NCBI RefSeq assembly: GCF_004354015.1
Contig: NZ_SMRU01000021.1
Coordinates: 45,556-109,555, forward strand
Origin: Arthrobacter terricola
GTDB lineage: Bacteria; Actinomycetota; Actinomycetes; Actinomycetales; Micrococcaceae
Reading direction: 5' to 3'
DNA: 64,000 nucleotides
Shown: in pieces, positions 1-9,700 of the stretch
Layout of the letters: every line of letters begins with the position of its first letter
Numbering within the stretch: position 1 is the first letter of the stretch
The notes under the pieces: generated by a model
Told to the model about the DNA's origin: nothing
The model's input: only the letters and a program-made list of their open reading frames with translations
The model's database searches: none
Program-made: the position numbers and the translations under genes

Positions 1-38
1 CTTGGCCGAGACCCCGGACGGGGCCTCCACGAACACTT

Positions 39-740
39 TCACTGAGCGGTGCCTTTAGGGCTCCGGCGAAGTCGTTTGTTAAGAGGCTGCGGTGGCGGCA
101 CAATCCCCTCTTCCACGGCGCGGATGTACAGCTTGATCTTGGTGTCGGCCGGCCGACCCGCAGCCGCAAACTTCTCCCGGATCCTGACGATATTCGTCTT
201 AACAGTGCTGGAGGCAATGTTCATCCGGAGGGCCACCTGGTCCTGGCCAAAACCGGTCGCATACAGCGCGAGGCATTCCTTTTCCCGTTCGGAGAGGTTG
301 GCCTCAACGAACTCGGTGTCTAATTCGATGGCTGTCGCGAGTTGTATTTCGTCGATCGTTTCGCCGGCTGCCACCCGGCGCAGCTTCGAAAACGTTTCGG
401 CCAACGGCTCCGTCTTAAGCGAGACACCCAATGCACCGTTTGCCAGCGCCTCATGAATATGTGCCTGGTTGGTTCCGACTGTGAAAGCCAGCACTTTGTA
501 CCCGGCACTGATCAGTCTGGCCGTGTTGTCGCCAGGACGCGATCCGTCAGCCAGCTGCAAGTCCAATGCGACGACATCACAAACATTACGACCCGCGTTC
601 AACAAGGCGTCCACCGTCGGGGCTTTGCCGGCGTACGTGACACCGAATGGTTTGCCTTCCCGGTGGAGGCTAACCTCCATGCCGTTCATGAGCATGTCGT
701 GGTCATCGATCACACACGCACGTACGGTTTCCACGCTCAC
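39..740 (-). CDS. LuxR/NarL-family response regulator
   Basis: Two-component response regulator that should bind DNA when phosphorylated. The receiver domain (about residues 6-125) shows the acidic pair D12/D13, candidate phosphoacceptor D60 in VVALDLQL, T87 and K109. A LuxR-type helix-turn-helix follows at about 149-191 (LSEREKECL ... SSTVKTNIVRIREKF). The length of 233 residues is normal for the family. The start is a GTG with a G-rich ribosome-binding stretch just upstream (GGGGGTGCAGG on the coding strand). No sensor kinase is visible; if it has a partner it lies outside the window to the left or elsewhere. The target genes cannot be read from sequence. Family assignment is firm, role unknown. 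Confidence 0.9.
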   Translation of the reverse strand: MSVETVRACVIDDHDMLMNGMEVSLHREGKPFGVTYAGKAPTVDALLNAGRNVCDVVALDLQLADGSRPGDNTARLISAGYKVLAFTVGTNQAHIHEALANGALGVSLKTEPLAETFSKLRRVAAGETIDEIQLATAIELDTEFVEANLSEREKECLALYATGFGQDQVALRMNIASSTVKTNIVRIREKFAAAGRPADTKIKLYIRAVEEGIVPPPQPLNKRLRRSPKGTAQ

Positions 741-1021
741 CCTGCACCCCCAATATGGTCACCGACCGCCGGTGAACAGCATAAGTTTCTACATGCACGG
801 GTGATGTTCCAAGTGTGACTTGCAAATGCGACGCAGCTCTGTAACATGCCTCACCGTCCTCGCGGGTGCGCGTGAACCGATGCTGAGTCCTGTTCTCGAC
901 GGGGGTCAGACGGCGCCCTGCGAGGATCGACTTGCGGACGCTCGGAACCCTAGGGTCACGAACCGTTTGTCACCCCGGACCAAAGCGGTGAAGTCCACCC
1001 TCAAACCAGGCCGGCGGGCAA

Positions 1022-1483
1022 CTAGTGGAACCTGATGAATGTCACAGTCCACAGAACAACGAGTACCGAGGCAACCACCTCGCTGTAACCGACAACGAGA
1101 GCCCCGAGGGCAAGCTTGTCGCCGCGGCCACCGTCACGGCCGATCTGATTCCGGGCGACATGACCCAGGACAATCGCAGCCAGGGCAAGTCCCGAAACGC
1201 ATGCTGCGACCAAGGCAACCACTGCCAAAGTGTTTGTCATTGATGCTCCCGCCGGCTTCGTTGCCTGCTCGGCCGGGACGAGTGCTGCGATCAGGAGAAG
1301 CGCAATGAGCGACACCCCGCCACCGACGAGCGCGAACATCGCATTACTCGTCAGCCACGCGACAATCGCACAAAACACGACTCCGCTGAGTGAAATGGTC
1401 GCCAAGACCGTGGTGTTCACGGCCGCCATTTTGGTTCTCACACCGGCGATCGGTGACTGGATCACGACGTTTGTCGAACTCAT
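1022..1483 (-). CDS. Small membrane protein with DUF4190-like C-terminus
   Basis: A 153-residue membrane protein of unknown function. Hydrophobic segments lie at about residues 24-45, 49-68, 83-107 and 125-150. The second half follows the DUF4190 pattern: a first helix ending in LGHVARNQI, a short polar GRDGGRGDKLA link, then a second helix beginning ALGALVVGY. The gene reads away from the lipoprotein genes on the other strand and has no obvious operon partner. DUF4190 proteins are common in actinobacteria and have no established reaction. The ATG start is plausible but no strong ribosome binding site decides it. Confidence 0.7.
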   Translation of the reverse strand: MSSTNVVIQSPIAGVRTKMAAVNTTVLATISLSGVVFCAIVAWLTSNAMFALVGGGVSLIALLLIAALVPAEQATKPAGASMTNTLAVVALVAACVSGLALAAIVLGHVARNQIGRDGGRGDKLALGALVVGYSEVVASVLVVLWTVTFIRFH

Positions 1484-1688
1484 TTTTCCCCCTAATTGAC
1501 GTGCACACTCACGGGCATCCTAGCCCAGCACATCGAACCTCCATGCTGAACAGGCAGAGCCACGCCCGGACGTCCCCATTTCAGATGACAAAGAGACCAT
1601 GGACCTGCGGAATGCGGTGCCCTGCCCTTCCAAAATCAGTAATCTAAGCCCGGTCCCACGTCATGGGAATGGGGAAATGGAGGACAAT

Positions 1689-2057
1689 ATGGTTCACAAC
1701 AAGACGATGCGCTTTACCCTCGCACTTGCCGGCGTTGTTATCGCCTCATCCGTCGCAGCCTGCGGAGCAGCGCCGAGCCTGGCCGGCAATTGGAAGGCCG
1801 ATGACGGAACAGGGATGAAGGTTATTTCATCAAACGGCGCATGCAGCGGTATGTACTACAACGGCTCCACACCGCTGGACATTGGCGGGGGCATGTCATG
1901 CTCGCTATCCGACAAGAAGGGCAGTGACGGCCGCTACTCCCTTGTCGTCTCCCAGCCGCCAAACCAGGCCTCATACGAAGTGGAATTCAACGGCAACGAC
2001 ACAGCCACCGTCTACAGCTCGTCAGGCAGCCGCTTGTATTCGATGGCACGGCAATAA
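1689..2057 (+). CDS. Small predicted lipoprotein
   Basis: A 122-residue exported protein. It begins with a lysine/arginine-containing n-region (MVHNKTMR), then a hydrophobic core and a lipobox ending in VAAC, so Cys after about 22 residues should be lipidated. The mature part (from GAAPSLAGNW) is short, Gly/Ser-rich and predicted to be beta-structured. An in-frame ATG twelve bases earlier exists, but GGAGG at 1679-1683 lies five bases before this ATG and supports it. It opens a run of three lipoprotein genes on this strand. I do not recognise a named family. Confidence 0.7.
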   Translation: MVHNKTMRFTLALAGVVIASSVAACGAAPSLAGNWKADDGTGMKVISSNGACSGMYYNGSTPLDIGGGMSCSLSDKKGSDGRYSLVVSQPPNQASYEVEFNGNDTATVYSSSGSRLYSMARQ

Positions 2058-2231
2058 CTATCGGTACGCCCCGGCGATTTAGCGCAAACCACGGCAGCCA
2101 TGTCGCATCCCGCCGACAGCCGGAGACAAGTCTGCGCCACCGGGGGTCTTCGCCGTCACAGCCGTCACCAAGCGGTGCACAAGAGAGCCCGAACGGACTT
2201 GACCTTCGACATGAGTGAGGAAGCAAACGAA

Positions 2232-3149
2232 ATGGTAGCCAGGCGCCTTCAACACCGTCCCGACGAACGTGGAGAGAACGCTCCTCTAGGCATCAACTGT
2301 GGAAAAAATCGAGGCTCGAAGCGAAAACTAGCGCAGCGCGGCGTTACGGCTGTAGCCGTTCTGGTCTTACTGTCCGGCTGCGCGAACCCCGGCTCATCGA
2401 GCGCTGCGCCGCCAGCAAACCCGACCGCTAATACCACCTCGGACCCGACGGACATGCCCACCTCAAGCACTCCCGATGAACCTTCGCCCACGGCAACCCA
2501 GGCCCCCCTAACGCTGGGATCGGGGAACAGCTACACCGTCATAGTGAAGGACTCCCAGGGATACGCCCAAGAAGCCACCCTCACCCTCTACCCCGGTTAT
2601 CGAGGCAGTGACCGTTCCGCCTTGGACGCGGGGTGGGCGGCTGTGGGAGGGACCGGCGCAGACCCGTGCATTGACGTGAACCCGAGCAACGACATGGTCA
2701 CGAATTACATATTCAGAACTGACACCGCCTACTTTGTCTTTGGGACGCTCACGATCAAAAACAACTCCAATGGGTTCAGTCCGCAGCCGACGACCTGGCA
2801 ATGGGTTGGGAACACAGGAGCCGGGGGTGACCTAGTCACCTCACCCGACGCTTCGATAGACACAGACTTCGCTGTTATGGGGGCGGGGTACAGCAGCGGT
2901 GGGGAATGCGACGGCCTGACAACAGGTGGATTCATGATGAATCCAAAATGGAACGGATCCAGCAACCAATGGGGGCCGGTCCCCATTGCAATAGCAATAA
3001 GTGGCGTATACACACCGAACCACCCGTCCGGAAACTTGAAGGACATCAACGCCTTTATCCTCGGCGAGGGCCCCTTCGGAACTCCCGTCACCGACTCAAC
3101 GGGCAAACAACGTCAAGGCATACCCCTCCCCATGCCGGCCGGGTCCTGA
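2232..3149 (+). CDS. Predicted lipoprotein with Pro/Thr/Ser-rich linker
   Basis: A 305-residue secreted protein. After a basic N-terminus (about 38 residues) comes a hydrophobic stretch and the lipobox LLSGC, giving a lipid-anchored Cys. A linker rich in Ala, Pro, Thr and Ser follows (about residues 55-95), typical of surface lipoproteins that must cross the wall. The folded part starts near SGNSYTVIVKDSQG and contains D, G, N and W-rich beta-like sequence. The start is chosen because GAGG at 2217-2220 sits at a usable distance; another ATG at 2211 is possible. Function not recognised. Confidence 0.65.
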   Translation: MVARRLQHRPDERGENAPLGINCGKNRGSKRKLAQRGVTAVAVLVLLSGCANPGSSSAAPPANPTANTTSDPTDMPTSSTPDEPSPTATQAPLTLGSGNSYTVIVKDSQGYAQEATLTLYPGYRGSDRSALDAGWAAVGGTGADPCIDVNPSNDMVTNYIFRTDTAYFVFGTLTIKNNSNGFSPQPTTWQWVGNTGAGGDLVTSPDASIDTDFAVMGAGYSSGGECDGLTTGGFMMNPKWNGSSNQWGPVPIAIAISGVYTPNHPSGNLKDINAFILGEGPFGTPVTDSTGKQRQGIPLPMPAGS

Positions 3150-3359
3150 CACTAATCCCATGCTCTTTTGCGCTTTGCATCGCTGTATCGGCTAACCGCC
3201 ATGACTACATTGAACGGCCAAATACTGCATAACTGCTATTTTAAGCCAGACGACGTTTTCTCCGCAATTTCGCCCCCCCTGACTGGGAATACCAACCCTT
3301 CGAGTGACCAAGGGACGGACCAGTCAGTTATCGTATACAGCCCTCCGACAGGAAAAAAC

Positions 3360-4105
3360 GTGACAGCAGTCAACAATGAAATTCTCGGCACTCATCGTCA
3401 CCCCGCCGCCGCGCCTTCTAGGCCTTCCGAAGTGGCTCGAAAGCTCGGGGCACTGGGAGCGCATCTTTCAGCGGCCACAGCGGCAACAGTAACACTCGCC
3501 GTCGTCCTGTCAGGCTGCACAAGCTATGGCCCCTTGGGAAAGGACGATCTTAAAACGTCTTGGACGGCGATTGGAGGCTCGGCGGACCGCGGGGTGTCGG
3601 GCCCCGACGGGATCCTCCACGAGATTAAAGACAACACCGTCTATGCGCCTTCGACGTGCAGCATCCTGGCAGGCCCGGATGTCGCGTCCCCCTATGCGCT
3701 GGACGATCTGGGCAGCAGCGATCCCGGCTTCAGCGGTAACTTCAATTCTCCTTCACGCCCCTCCCCGTCACCCGGTTCAATCCCTCCCCCGGACTTTCTG
3801 ACTACCTCGGAGGCACACGATTGTTCGCTACCGAGCAGAAGGCAACGGATTACTTCAACGCGGTCACCGGAGCACTCAACACGTGCCACAGCGTTGAGAC
3901 GACCTACAAGGGATCTGCGAGCCGGGTCACCTGGGTCAAAGGGCCGTACGCCACACAGGGGACGATCACATGGAGTGTAGGAAAGGTGACGGGCCTTCTG
4001 ATCCGTAAAGGGAACATCGTCCTGGTCGCGCATTCCGTATCCTCGAACGTACCCGACATTGCCGTAGACGCTGCAAAACTGTCCCAGGCGATGGGGGCTT
4101 CCTGA
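3360..4105 (+). pseudogene. Lipoprotein gene split by a frameshift
   Basis: Reads as one lipoprotein broken by a frameshift between about 3739 and 3770. The first part starts at a GTG preceded by AGGA (3350-3353), has a hydrophobic segment and the lipobox VVLSGC, and runs in frame to roughly GSSDPGFSGNF. Then the sense-like sequence moves to another frame (PGLSDYLGGT, FATEQKATDYFNAVTGAL) and ends in SQAMGAS. The change equals loss of one base or gain of two. The second half looks like the ligand-binding part of actinobacterial sensor-domain lipoproteins, which is a weak impression. A sequencing error is the alternative. Confidence 0.6.
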
Positions 4106-4548
4106 ACTTTTCTCTCAATCTGGGCTGCAATTTGTCCGACGGCGCAGCGTCCTTCTCCCCTACTCGGGCATGCTCTTTTCTTCATGCAAGCTCGTACTGG
4201 ACAAGATGATTGACCATTTCGGAGTTGAACCCGACGGCTGTCAAAGCTGGCGCGCTGTCGCTGACCGGGCGATCCTCTGGATCCAGGAGCTGAGCGACTC
4301 AGACCCGAACCTGCAACGGGAAGCCAGTCGAATCAGCACGCGGCTGCCGAAGTCGTTTGCACGGAGAGGTTTACCGTCGTTGGTCCTTCAGCCAATAACC
4401 CACGGCACCTTACGTTCTACAGCCGCCAGCGATTGCGTGGTTCACGTCAATACGGCTTTCGGAGGCACAGGGCGTCGACGTGGTGCTGCAGGAGGAATCC
4501 CCAAGTGCTGCTCAGGGCCACAAGGGCATTCCTCCTGCTGCATGGCCT
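4106..4548. other. Gap without a convincing gene
   Basis: An open frame on the plus strand starts at 4170 and runs across this gap, but it becomes Cys/Ser/Arg-rich and lies antisense to the zinc-ribbon gene that follows. It lacks a clear ribosome binding site. Its first 70 or so residues (from an internal ATG at 4206) could be a remnant of something real; I see no family signature. Confidence 0.35.
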
Positions 4549-4698
4549 CTACTGCCAGTGTCCGTCGTGGGTGGGGCACAGGTAGCCGGTTGAGCGGCAG
4601 GTGCTGCAGGTCAGAGTGTCGCCCAGAATGCTCTTCCTGGTCTGACCGTCGCAGTCACGACAGACAGACAGGCTGCTGTAGCACTTGTTGCATGTCAT
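4549..4698 (-). CDS. 49-residue zinc-ribbon protein
   Basis: A very small protein built from paired cysteines: CNKC, VCRDC, CSTC and a final C-x-x-H, which resembles a DnaJ-type or rubredoxin-like zinc knuckle. Two zinc sites are possible. The start is supported by GGAG followed by a seven-base spacer (AACAAAG) before the ATG. There is no signal peptide or membrane segment, so it should be cytosolic. Such mini zinc-ribbons occur on actinobacterial plasmids and phages, but I cannot name this one. Ligand residues are seen; metal binding is inferred. Confidence 0.6.
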   Translation of the reverse strand: MTCNKCYSSLSVCRDCDGQTRKSILGDTLTCSTCRSTGYLCPTHDGHWQ

Positions 4699-5083
4699 CT
4701 TTGTTCTCCTTATTTTCTCGCTAGCCGGATGCGGCGCACCCAACTCATGCGTACCTATGAACCAGGACTCCCCCGCTTCCAGATCTGGATCTGGGCAGGC
4801 GACAAGAAACTGTCGCTAACTGTCCTGAGGAGACCGACCGCTGGCTGGGACGTGCTCCAAGCTGGATGCTATCCGGCACCAATGGCCAGCTGAAGGGCAT
4901 GCTTCTGTGATCGTTCGAAATGTCCACCGAAGCGCGGACAAACCCGCGCGGATTGTGTGGACCGAGGGCGCTGCAAGTTGCGTCTTCAACGCCAACTTCT
5001 ATAAAGAAGCGCCGCAACAGCAACTCCGGGCTGAACCCGCCGACCCTGCAGCTTTACGGTGACCATCGCCCCGGCAAAGAGGT
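4699..5083. other. Gap with a lipobox-like mini-frame
   Basis: No full gene seen. On the plus strand a short frame from about 4685 to 4822 encodes a hydrophobic run ending in SLAGCGAPNS, which looks like the end of a lipoprotein signal peptide, but it has only TTG starts, stops after about 45 codons and overlaps the ribosome-binding region of the antisense zinc-ribbon gene. It may be the decayed start of another lipoprotein. Confidence 0.3.
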
Positions 5084-5482
5084 TTACCGGAGGGCGTCGC
5101 GCAATCGTTCCGCCAGGTCGTCGAGGGATTCGCGCCATTCGGGTTCGTCGGCGTCATCCCAAAGTTCGGCCAGTTCGGATTCGTCGCCGGCCACCCGCTC
5201 CACGGCCTGCAGCGCAAGCTCCACGTCTTCCGGGCCAAGTTCCGCGCCGTGGGCGGCCACCCAGGACGTGACGTTTTCCGGCACATCGCCGGGAGGGTTT
5301 CCCCGGGACGTGGAGATGATCTCCGCGGCGGCAACGGCTGTGCTGCCATCGGATGCCTCCAGATAGTCGGTGTCGGCGACCTCCAACGCAGTGCGGACGA
5401 TCTCAGCACCGCCGTCATCGAGTTCGTCCAGCCAGTCCATCGCGTCGTCATTCTCGAACGGCAAGAAGCCCCATGCACCCAT
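5084..5482 (-). CDS. DUF4259 domain protein
   Basis: A 132-residue acidic cytosolic protein with the DUF4259 signature at its very start: MGAWGFLPFENDDAMDWL. The rest is helical and rich in Glu/Asp/Ala, ending ESLDDLAERLRDALR. The start is fixed by the family signature and by GGAAGGG seven bases upstream; longer forms add 24 residues with no support. Function of the family is unknown. It stands alone here, with the nucleotidyltransferase gene upstream on the same strand but more than 200 bases away. Confidence 0.85.
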   Translation of the reverse strand: MGAWGFLPFENDDAMDWLDELDDGGAEIVRTALEVADTDYLEASDGSTAVAAAEIISTSRGNPPGDVPENVTSWVAAHGAELGPEDVELALQAVERVAGDESELAELWDDADEPEWRESLDDLAERLRDALR

Positions 5483-5696
5483 CTGTATGCCCTTCCCGGT
5501 TGTCGCTTGGTTGCAGAGCTTAACAGACAGGTCGGCCGACGTCAGGAGGGGCACGGGACAGCCTCGATGTTCCGGCGCCTACCCCGGAGGGCTGAAAAGG
5601 ATTTCGTGTCGTCAGCGTCGAGAAGATCGTGGCGGAAGGCGATCCCGTCCACCGGTGTCCACGAAAAGGACCGCCACTGTCCGTGGATGCACGGTG

Positions 5697-6500
5697 TTAC
5701 CAACTCATCATGAGTTCACGATGCCATAGGTTTTTCGTTGCCTGTTCGAGCTCAATGGGCCAAGCAGCACCACACTCTTCGGCAAGCTTGCGCGCTCGGG
5801 CCAAATAGACAGCTGCCAGCTTCTGCTGTGCATCTCGAATGCTGAGTTCGCTGAACCCAAAAACTGGAATCTCCTGCAGGCAATGCACCTGTTCATCGCT
5901 TAGATGTTGCCCTATCCGCTTATTAAGCGTCCCACTTTGAATCCCGTTCTCAGCTAGTAGCAAATTGACCAAGAGACGATCGCGCATCATCGCCGTAGTC
6001 TGCGACAGAGCGATGAGATCACCCCGGTGGACCGACGCGATCGTCTTACCCAGAAAGTAAAGGAAGATTTGGACATCTTGAGCGGGAAAGAACGCCTGGC
6101 CGCGAGGAGAGGGAGCGCTGATGATGTCCTGAATCAGGGCATCCCGGGCAAGGAGCACGCGGCGTGATTCACCCGACGTGAGCTGAGTTTCCGAGGAATG
6201 AACATTCACATCGATGTGTATCCAACTGGAAGTGAGGCAGATAAAGGAACTAGGAAGCCCAGGGATCGCATCTGCCAAGACCAGATGCACCTGCGACTCG
6301 AGCCAGTCGATGGCGGCAAAGTTCTCCGTCTCTCTCACTACTAAATGAAGGTCTATGTCACTCCAGTCATCTGCTGATCCCTGCGCCAAGGAGCCCTCAA
6401 GCCAAGCCGACCGTATACGTTGATCGTTGAAACAGTTCTTAAAGAGCATTTCAACGGTTGGCTTAAGCCGGCGCGGCACATCCTCAAGGGTGGAATCCAT
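5697..6500 (-). CDS. Nucleotidyltransferase-fold protein (aminoglycoside-adenylyltransferase-like)
   Basis: A 267-residue soluble enzyme of the DNA polymerase beta-type nucleotidyltransferase fold. It has the Gly-Ser motif at G36-S37 (LEGSLAQGSADDW) followed by the metal-binding D48-x-D50 (SDIDLHLVV). Beyond about residue 130 it is helical, matching the C-terminal helical bundle of aminoglycoside nucleotidyltransferase-like proteins. It would transfer a nucleotide from NTP to an unknown acceptor: a small molecule such as an aminoglycoside, or a protein as in MNT-type antitoxins. No HEPN partner toxin is next to it on the same strand, although the following divergent gene starts with a HEPN domain. 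Substrate not determinable. Confidence 0.7.
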   Translation of the reverse strand: MDSTLEDVPRRLKPTVEMLFKNCFNDQRIRSAWLEGSLAQGSADDWSDIDLHLVVRETENFAAIDWLESQVHLVLADAIPGLPSSFICLTSSWIHIDVNVHSSETQLTSGESRRVLLARDALIQDIISAPSPRGQAFFPAQDVQIFLYFLGKTIASVHRGDLIALSQTTAMMRDRLLVNLLLAENGIQSGTLNKRIGQHLSDEQVHCLQEIPVFGFSELSIRDAQQKLAAVYLARARKLAEECGAAWPIELEQATKNLWHRELMMSW

Positions 6501-6735
6501 ACCCGGATTGTTTCATCCGGCCGTGAGTCATCTTTCGATTTGACGCTGTAGGAGCATCGTCCGTCGGTCGAATCCTCCCCAATTGCAGTCCCGGATCTGA
6601 CCCGGCAGGTATCGTGTTGAGCACCGGCCATGAAAGGGGGAGCAATGCAGGTCCCGAGTGTTGTAGATGTCGACCTACCGCCACATCAATCAGGTGATAA
6701 TCCGTATTCCGCTACTTCGGTCTGGGGAGCAGGGC

Positions 6736-9700
6736 ATGCGTGAACACCTGACGACGCTTGCAGCCTTATTGCGCAGATTCCTGGAGAAAGAACTCCCCAC
6801 ACTCGGGCCGGGATGGTGGGACAAAGGCGTCCTAAACAAGCTGACGTATCAGCAGCGAGCGATGGTCGATGAGAACGGGTGGTCGAGTCTCGACGAGCTC
6901 GATGTTGCCGCTGTCCTCCGGGTCGCTGACCAGAACTGGGACCTGTTCAGACGGAGAAACATCGTCAAGTGGGACGACCGGAACTGGTTGAAGGAAGCTT
7001 CCAGCGTTCGAAACCGCTGGGCTCACGACGCTCCTGGTCGCGAGCAGGGCGCGGATCGCACCTACCGCGACCTCGATACTCTCGCCCTCCTCGCCAATGC
7101 TCTTGACCCTGGAAGTTCAGAAGCCAAGCAGCTGGCCAGTGCAAGGTCGGCGGCGCTGGCGGGACTCTCTCAACCGTCACCGGTGCGATCTGATGTGGCG
7201 CCTGCCCTCGAATCACCATCTAGCAGCTTCACACCGGGAGCAATGATCCGGGTCAAGGCGCGGCCGGAACTGACTGGTGTGGTCACCCAAGTCAACAAAT
7301 CGGGCTCACAGCTCCGTCTGACCGTGTTCCATGGGCAGACGATGCAGACCTATTACGAATCACAGGTCGAGCTTGTCGAATCGAAATCGAGTGAACATCT
7401 CGGGGCCGAGGAGCTCAGCGCACGGCTTACAGCCGCCCACGTCCTCCACCCCTCCGTGAGCAGGCTCTACTCGCTCAACACCGGCCGCATCGAATACGAA
7501 CCCTACCAATACCGCCCAGTCATGAAATTGATCAACGCCGACCGGCCACGTCTTCTGGTTGCCGACGACGTCGGCGTCGGCAAGACGATCGAGGCGGGGT
7601 TGATCATAAAAGAGCTACAAGCCCGCCAACGGCTCGACTCGATCCTGGTGATCTGCCCCAAACCACTGGTCGTGGAGAACAAGTGGCGGAGCGAGTTGAA
7701 GCGGTTTGACGAGGACTTCGCGCATCTCGACAGCACGACACTTCGCCATTGCATCGACGAGACACGGGCCGAGGGCCACTGGCCTTCACGATACCGGAAG
7801 GCGATACTCCCCTACTCATTACTTGACGAGAAACTTCTTCTTGGGGACAGTACACTGCGCCGACCCCGACCAGGGTTGGTCTCACTCCTACCGCCAGTCA
7901 AGTTCGACTTGGTGATTGTCGATGAGGCGCACCACGTGCGAAACAGTGACACCTGGAGCCATCGCGTAGTCAAGCACCTCCTAGATTCCGCAGAAGCCGC
8001 GGTGCTCATCTCAGCGACGCCCATCCAGACAGGCAGTGAGGATCTCCGCGCCCTCCTTCGCCTGCTCCGGCCCGACACATTCGTCGACAACCAAACGTTC
8101 GACCTCATGCGCGAGCCCAACGCGCACCTCGCCGATGTCGAGAGTGCGGTCAGAATCGCGGGAGAGGCGTGGCAGACCACTGCGCTGCAGGCCTTGACGA
8201 GGGCACTGGAGACGCCTTGGGGCAGCCGGGTCCTTCGCACCAACCCCCGTACACAGGAGATCCGAGACATCCTCGACCAAGAGCGCGTCCAGGACCACGA
8301 GCGGGTGAAGGCTCTGCGACTCGCACAGTCACTCAACACGTTCTCCGGTCTCATCAACCGCACCCGTCGCCGGGACATAGGTTCCTTCACCACACGGAAA
8401 TCCGAAACTTTCGAAGTCGACTTCACTCCCGCTCAAGCAGAGATTCATGAGGATCTGCTTGACCTTGCCGGCCGGATTTCTACAAGCAAAGGTCATGGTC
8501 AGTCCCTGGACTTCGTGCTTTCGACCCTGAAGCGCCAGGCTGCCAGTTGCCTGAATGGGCTGGCGCCCTTCGTCGAAGATCTCCTCCAGCGCAAGCTCAC
8601 CGCCGAGGAGCTGAGTGAGGCCGATGTTGAAGTGGACGAGTTGGATTCGTCTGCGCTGGGGTCATTTGTTGCCGAAATCAAGGACATCGCGGACCGTGCC
8701 GCTGCCCTGACTGACGACCCGAAGCTGGAACGTCTCCTCAGCTATGTCGATGAAAAGAAGCTGCTGACCAATAATAAGCTTCTCGTCTTCAGCACCTTCC
8801 GACACACCCTCGGCTACCTCCTCGGTCATCTGATGGGCCGGGGCGCCCGAGTGGGTCTCGTCCATGGGGGCGTCCCCGACGAGGAGCGACGTGTGCTCCG
8901 GGCCCGGTTCGCGAAGGACAAGAGCGACCCTGATGCCATCGACTTACTGCTTTCATCCGAGGTCGGCACGGAGGGGCTGGACTACCAGTTCTGCGACGCG
9001 CTCGTGAACTACGACCTCCCCTGGAATCCGATGCGCATCGAGCAAAGGATCGGCCGCATAGACCGCCGCGGACAGCAGAGCGAGTCGATCGCGATCAAGA
9101 ACCTGATCGTCAGCGGCACCGTTGATGCAATCATCATCGAGCGATGCCTCAAGAGGATCGGCGTATTCCAAAGGGCACTCGGTGGCAGCGAAGCGATCCT
9201 CGGTGAGCTCACCCGGGAAATTCGCAAAATCGCCGACGATCTCAGGCTCACTGACAGTGAGCGAGAAGCTCGGTTGCAGCAGCTCGCCGACAATAAGATC
9301 GGCCGCGTCCAGGAGCAGGAGGAACTTGAGGAACGCGAGAGCGCCCTTTTCGGTCTCCCCCTGAAAAAGCTGGACGCCGAGGGCGTAGAGCAGGCCGCCA
9401 GCCCCTGGCTCGCGCCGGATCAGCTGACCCGCCTGGTGCAGCGCTACCTTCTTGAGTGCGGATACGACCGTGCTGACACGTTGTTTGAACGCCCCGTCGC
9501 ACTGCTCCGCCCGAACAAGGACGTCCGCTCAACCCTGCACGAAGATGCCCAGGCAGTCGCGCCCGCGAGCAGCTCGCAGTGGCAGAGGTGGCTGGGCCGA
9601 GGAGTGGATCAATCGAGGAAGCTCACCTTCGACCCCAACCTGGCCGACGACGATGATGTTGAACTCCTGTCGCCTGTTCACGAGTTGGTACGGGCTGCCG

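Noticed and set aside
4170..4724. 184-codon plus-strand frame
   Set aside because: Second half is Cys/Ser/Arg-rich and antisense to the zinc-ribbon gene; no ribosome binding site. The first part could be a remnant but has no signature.
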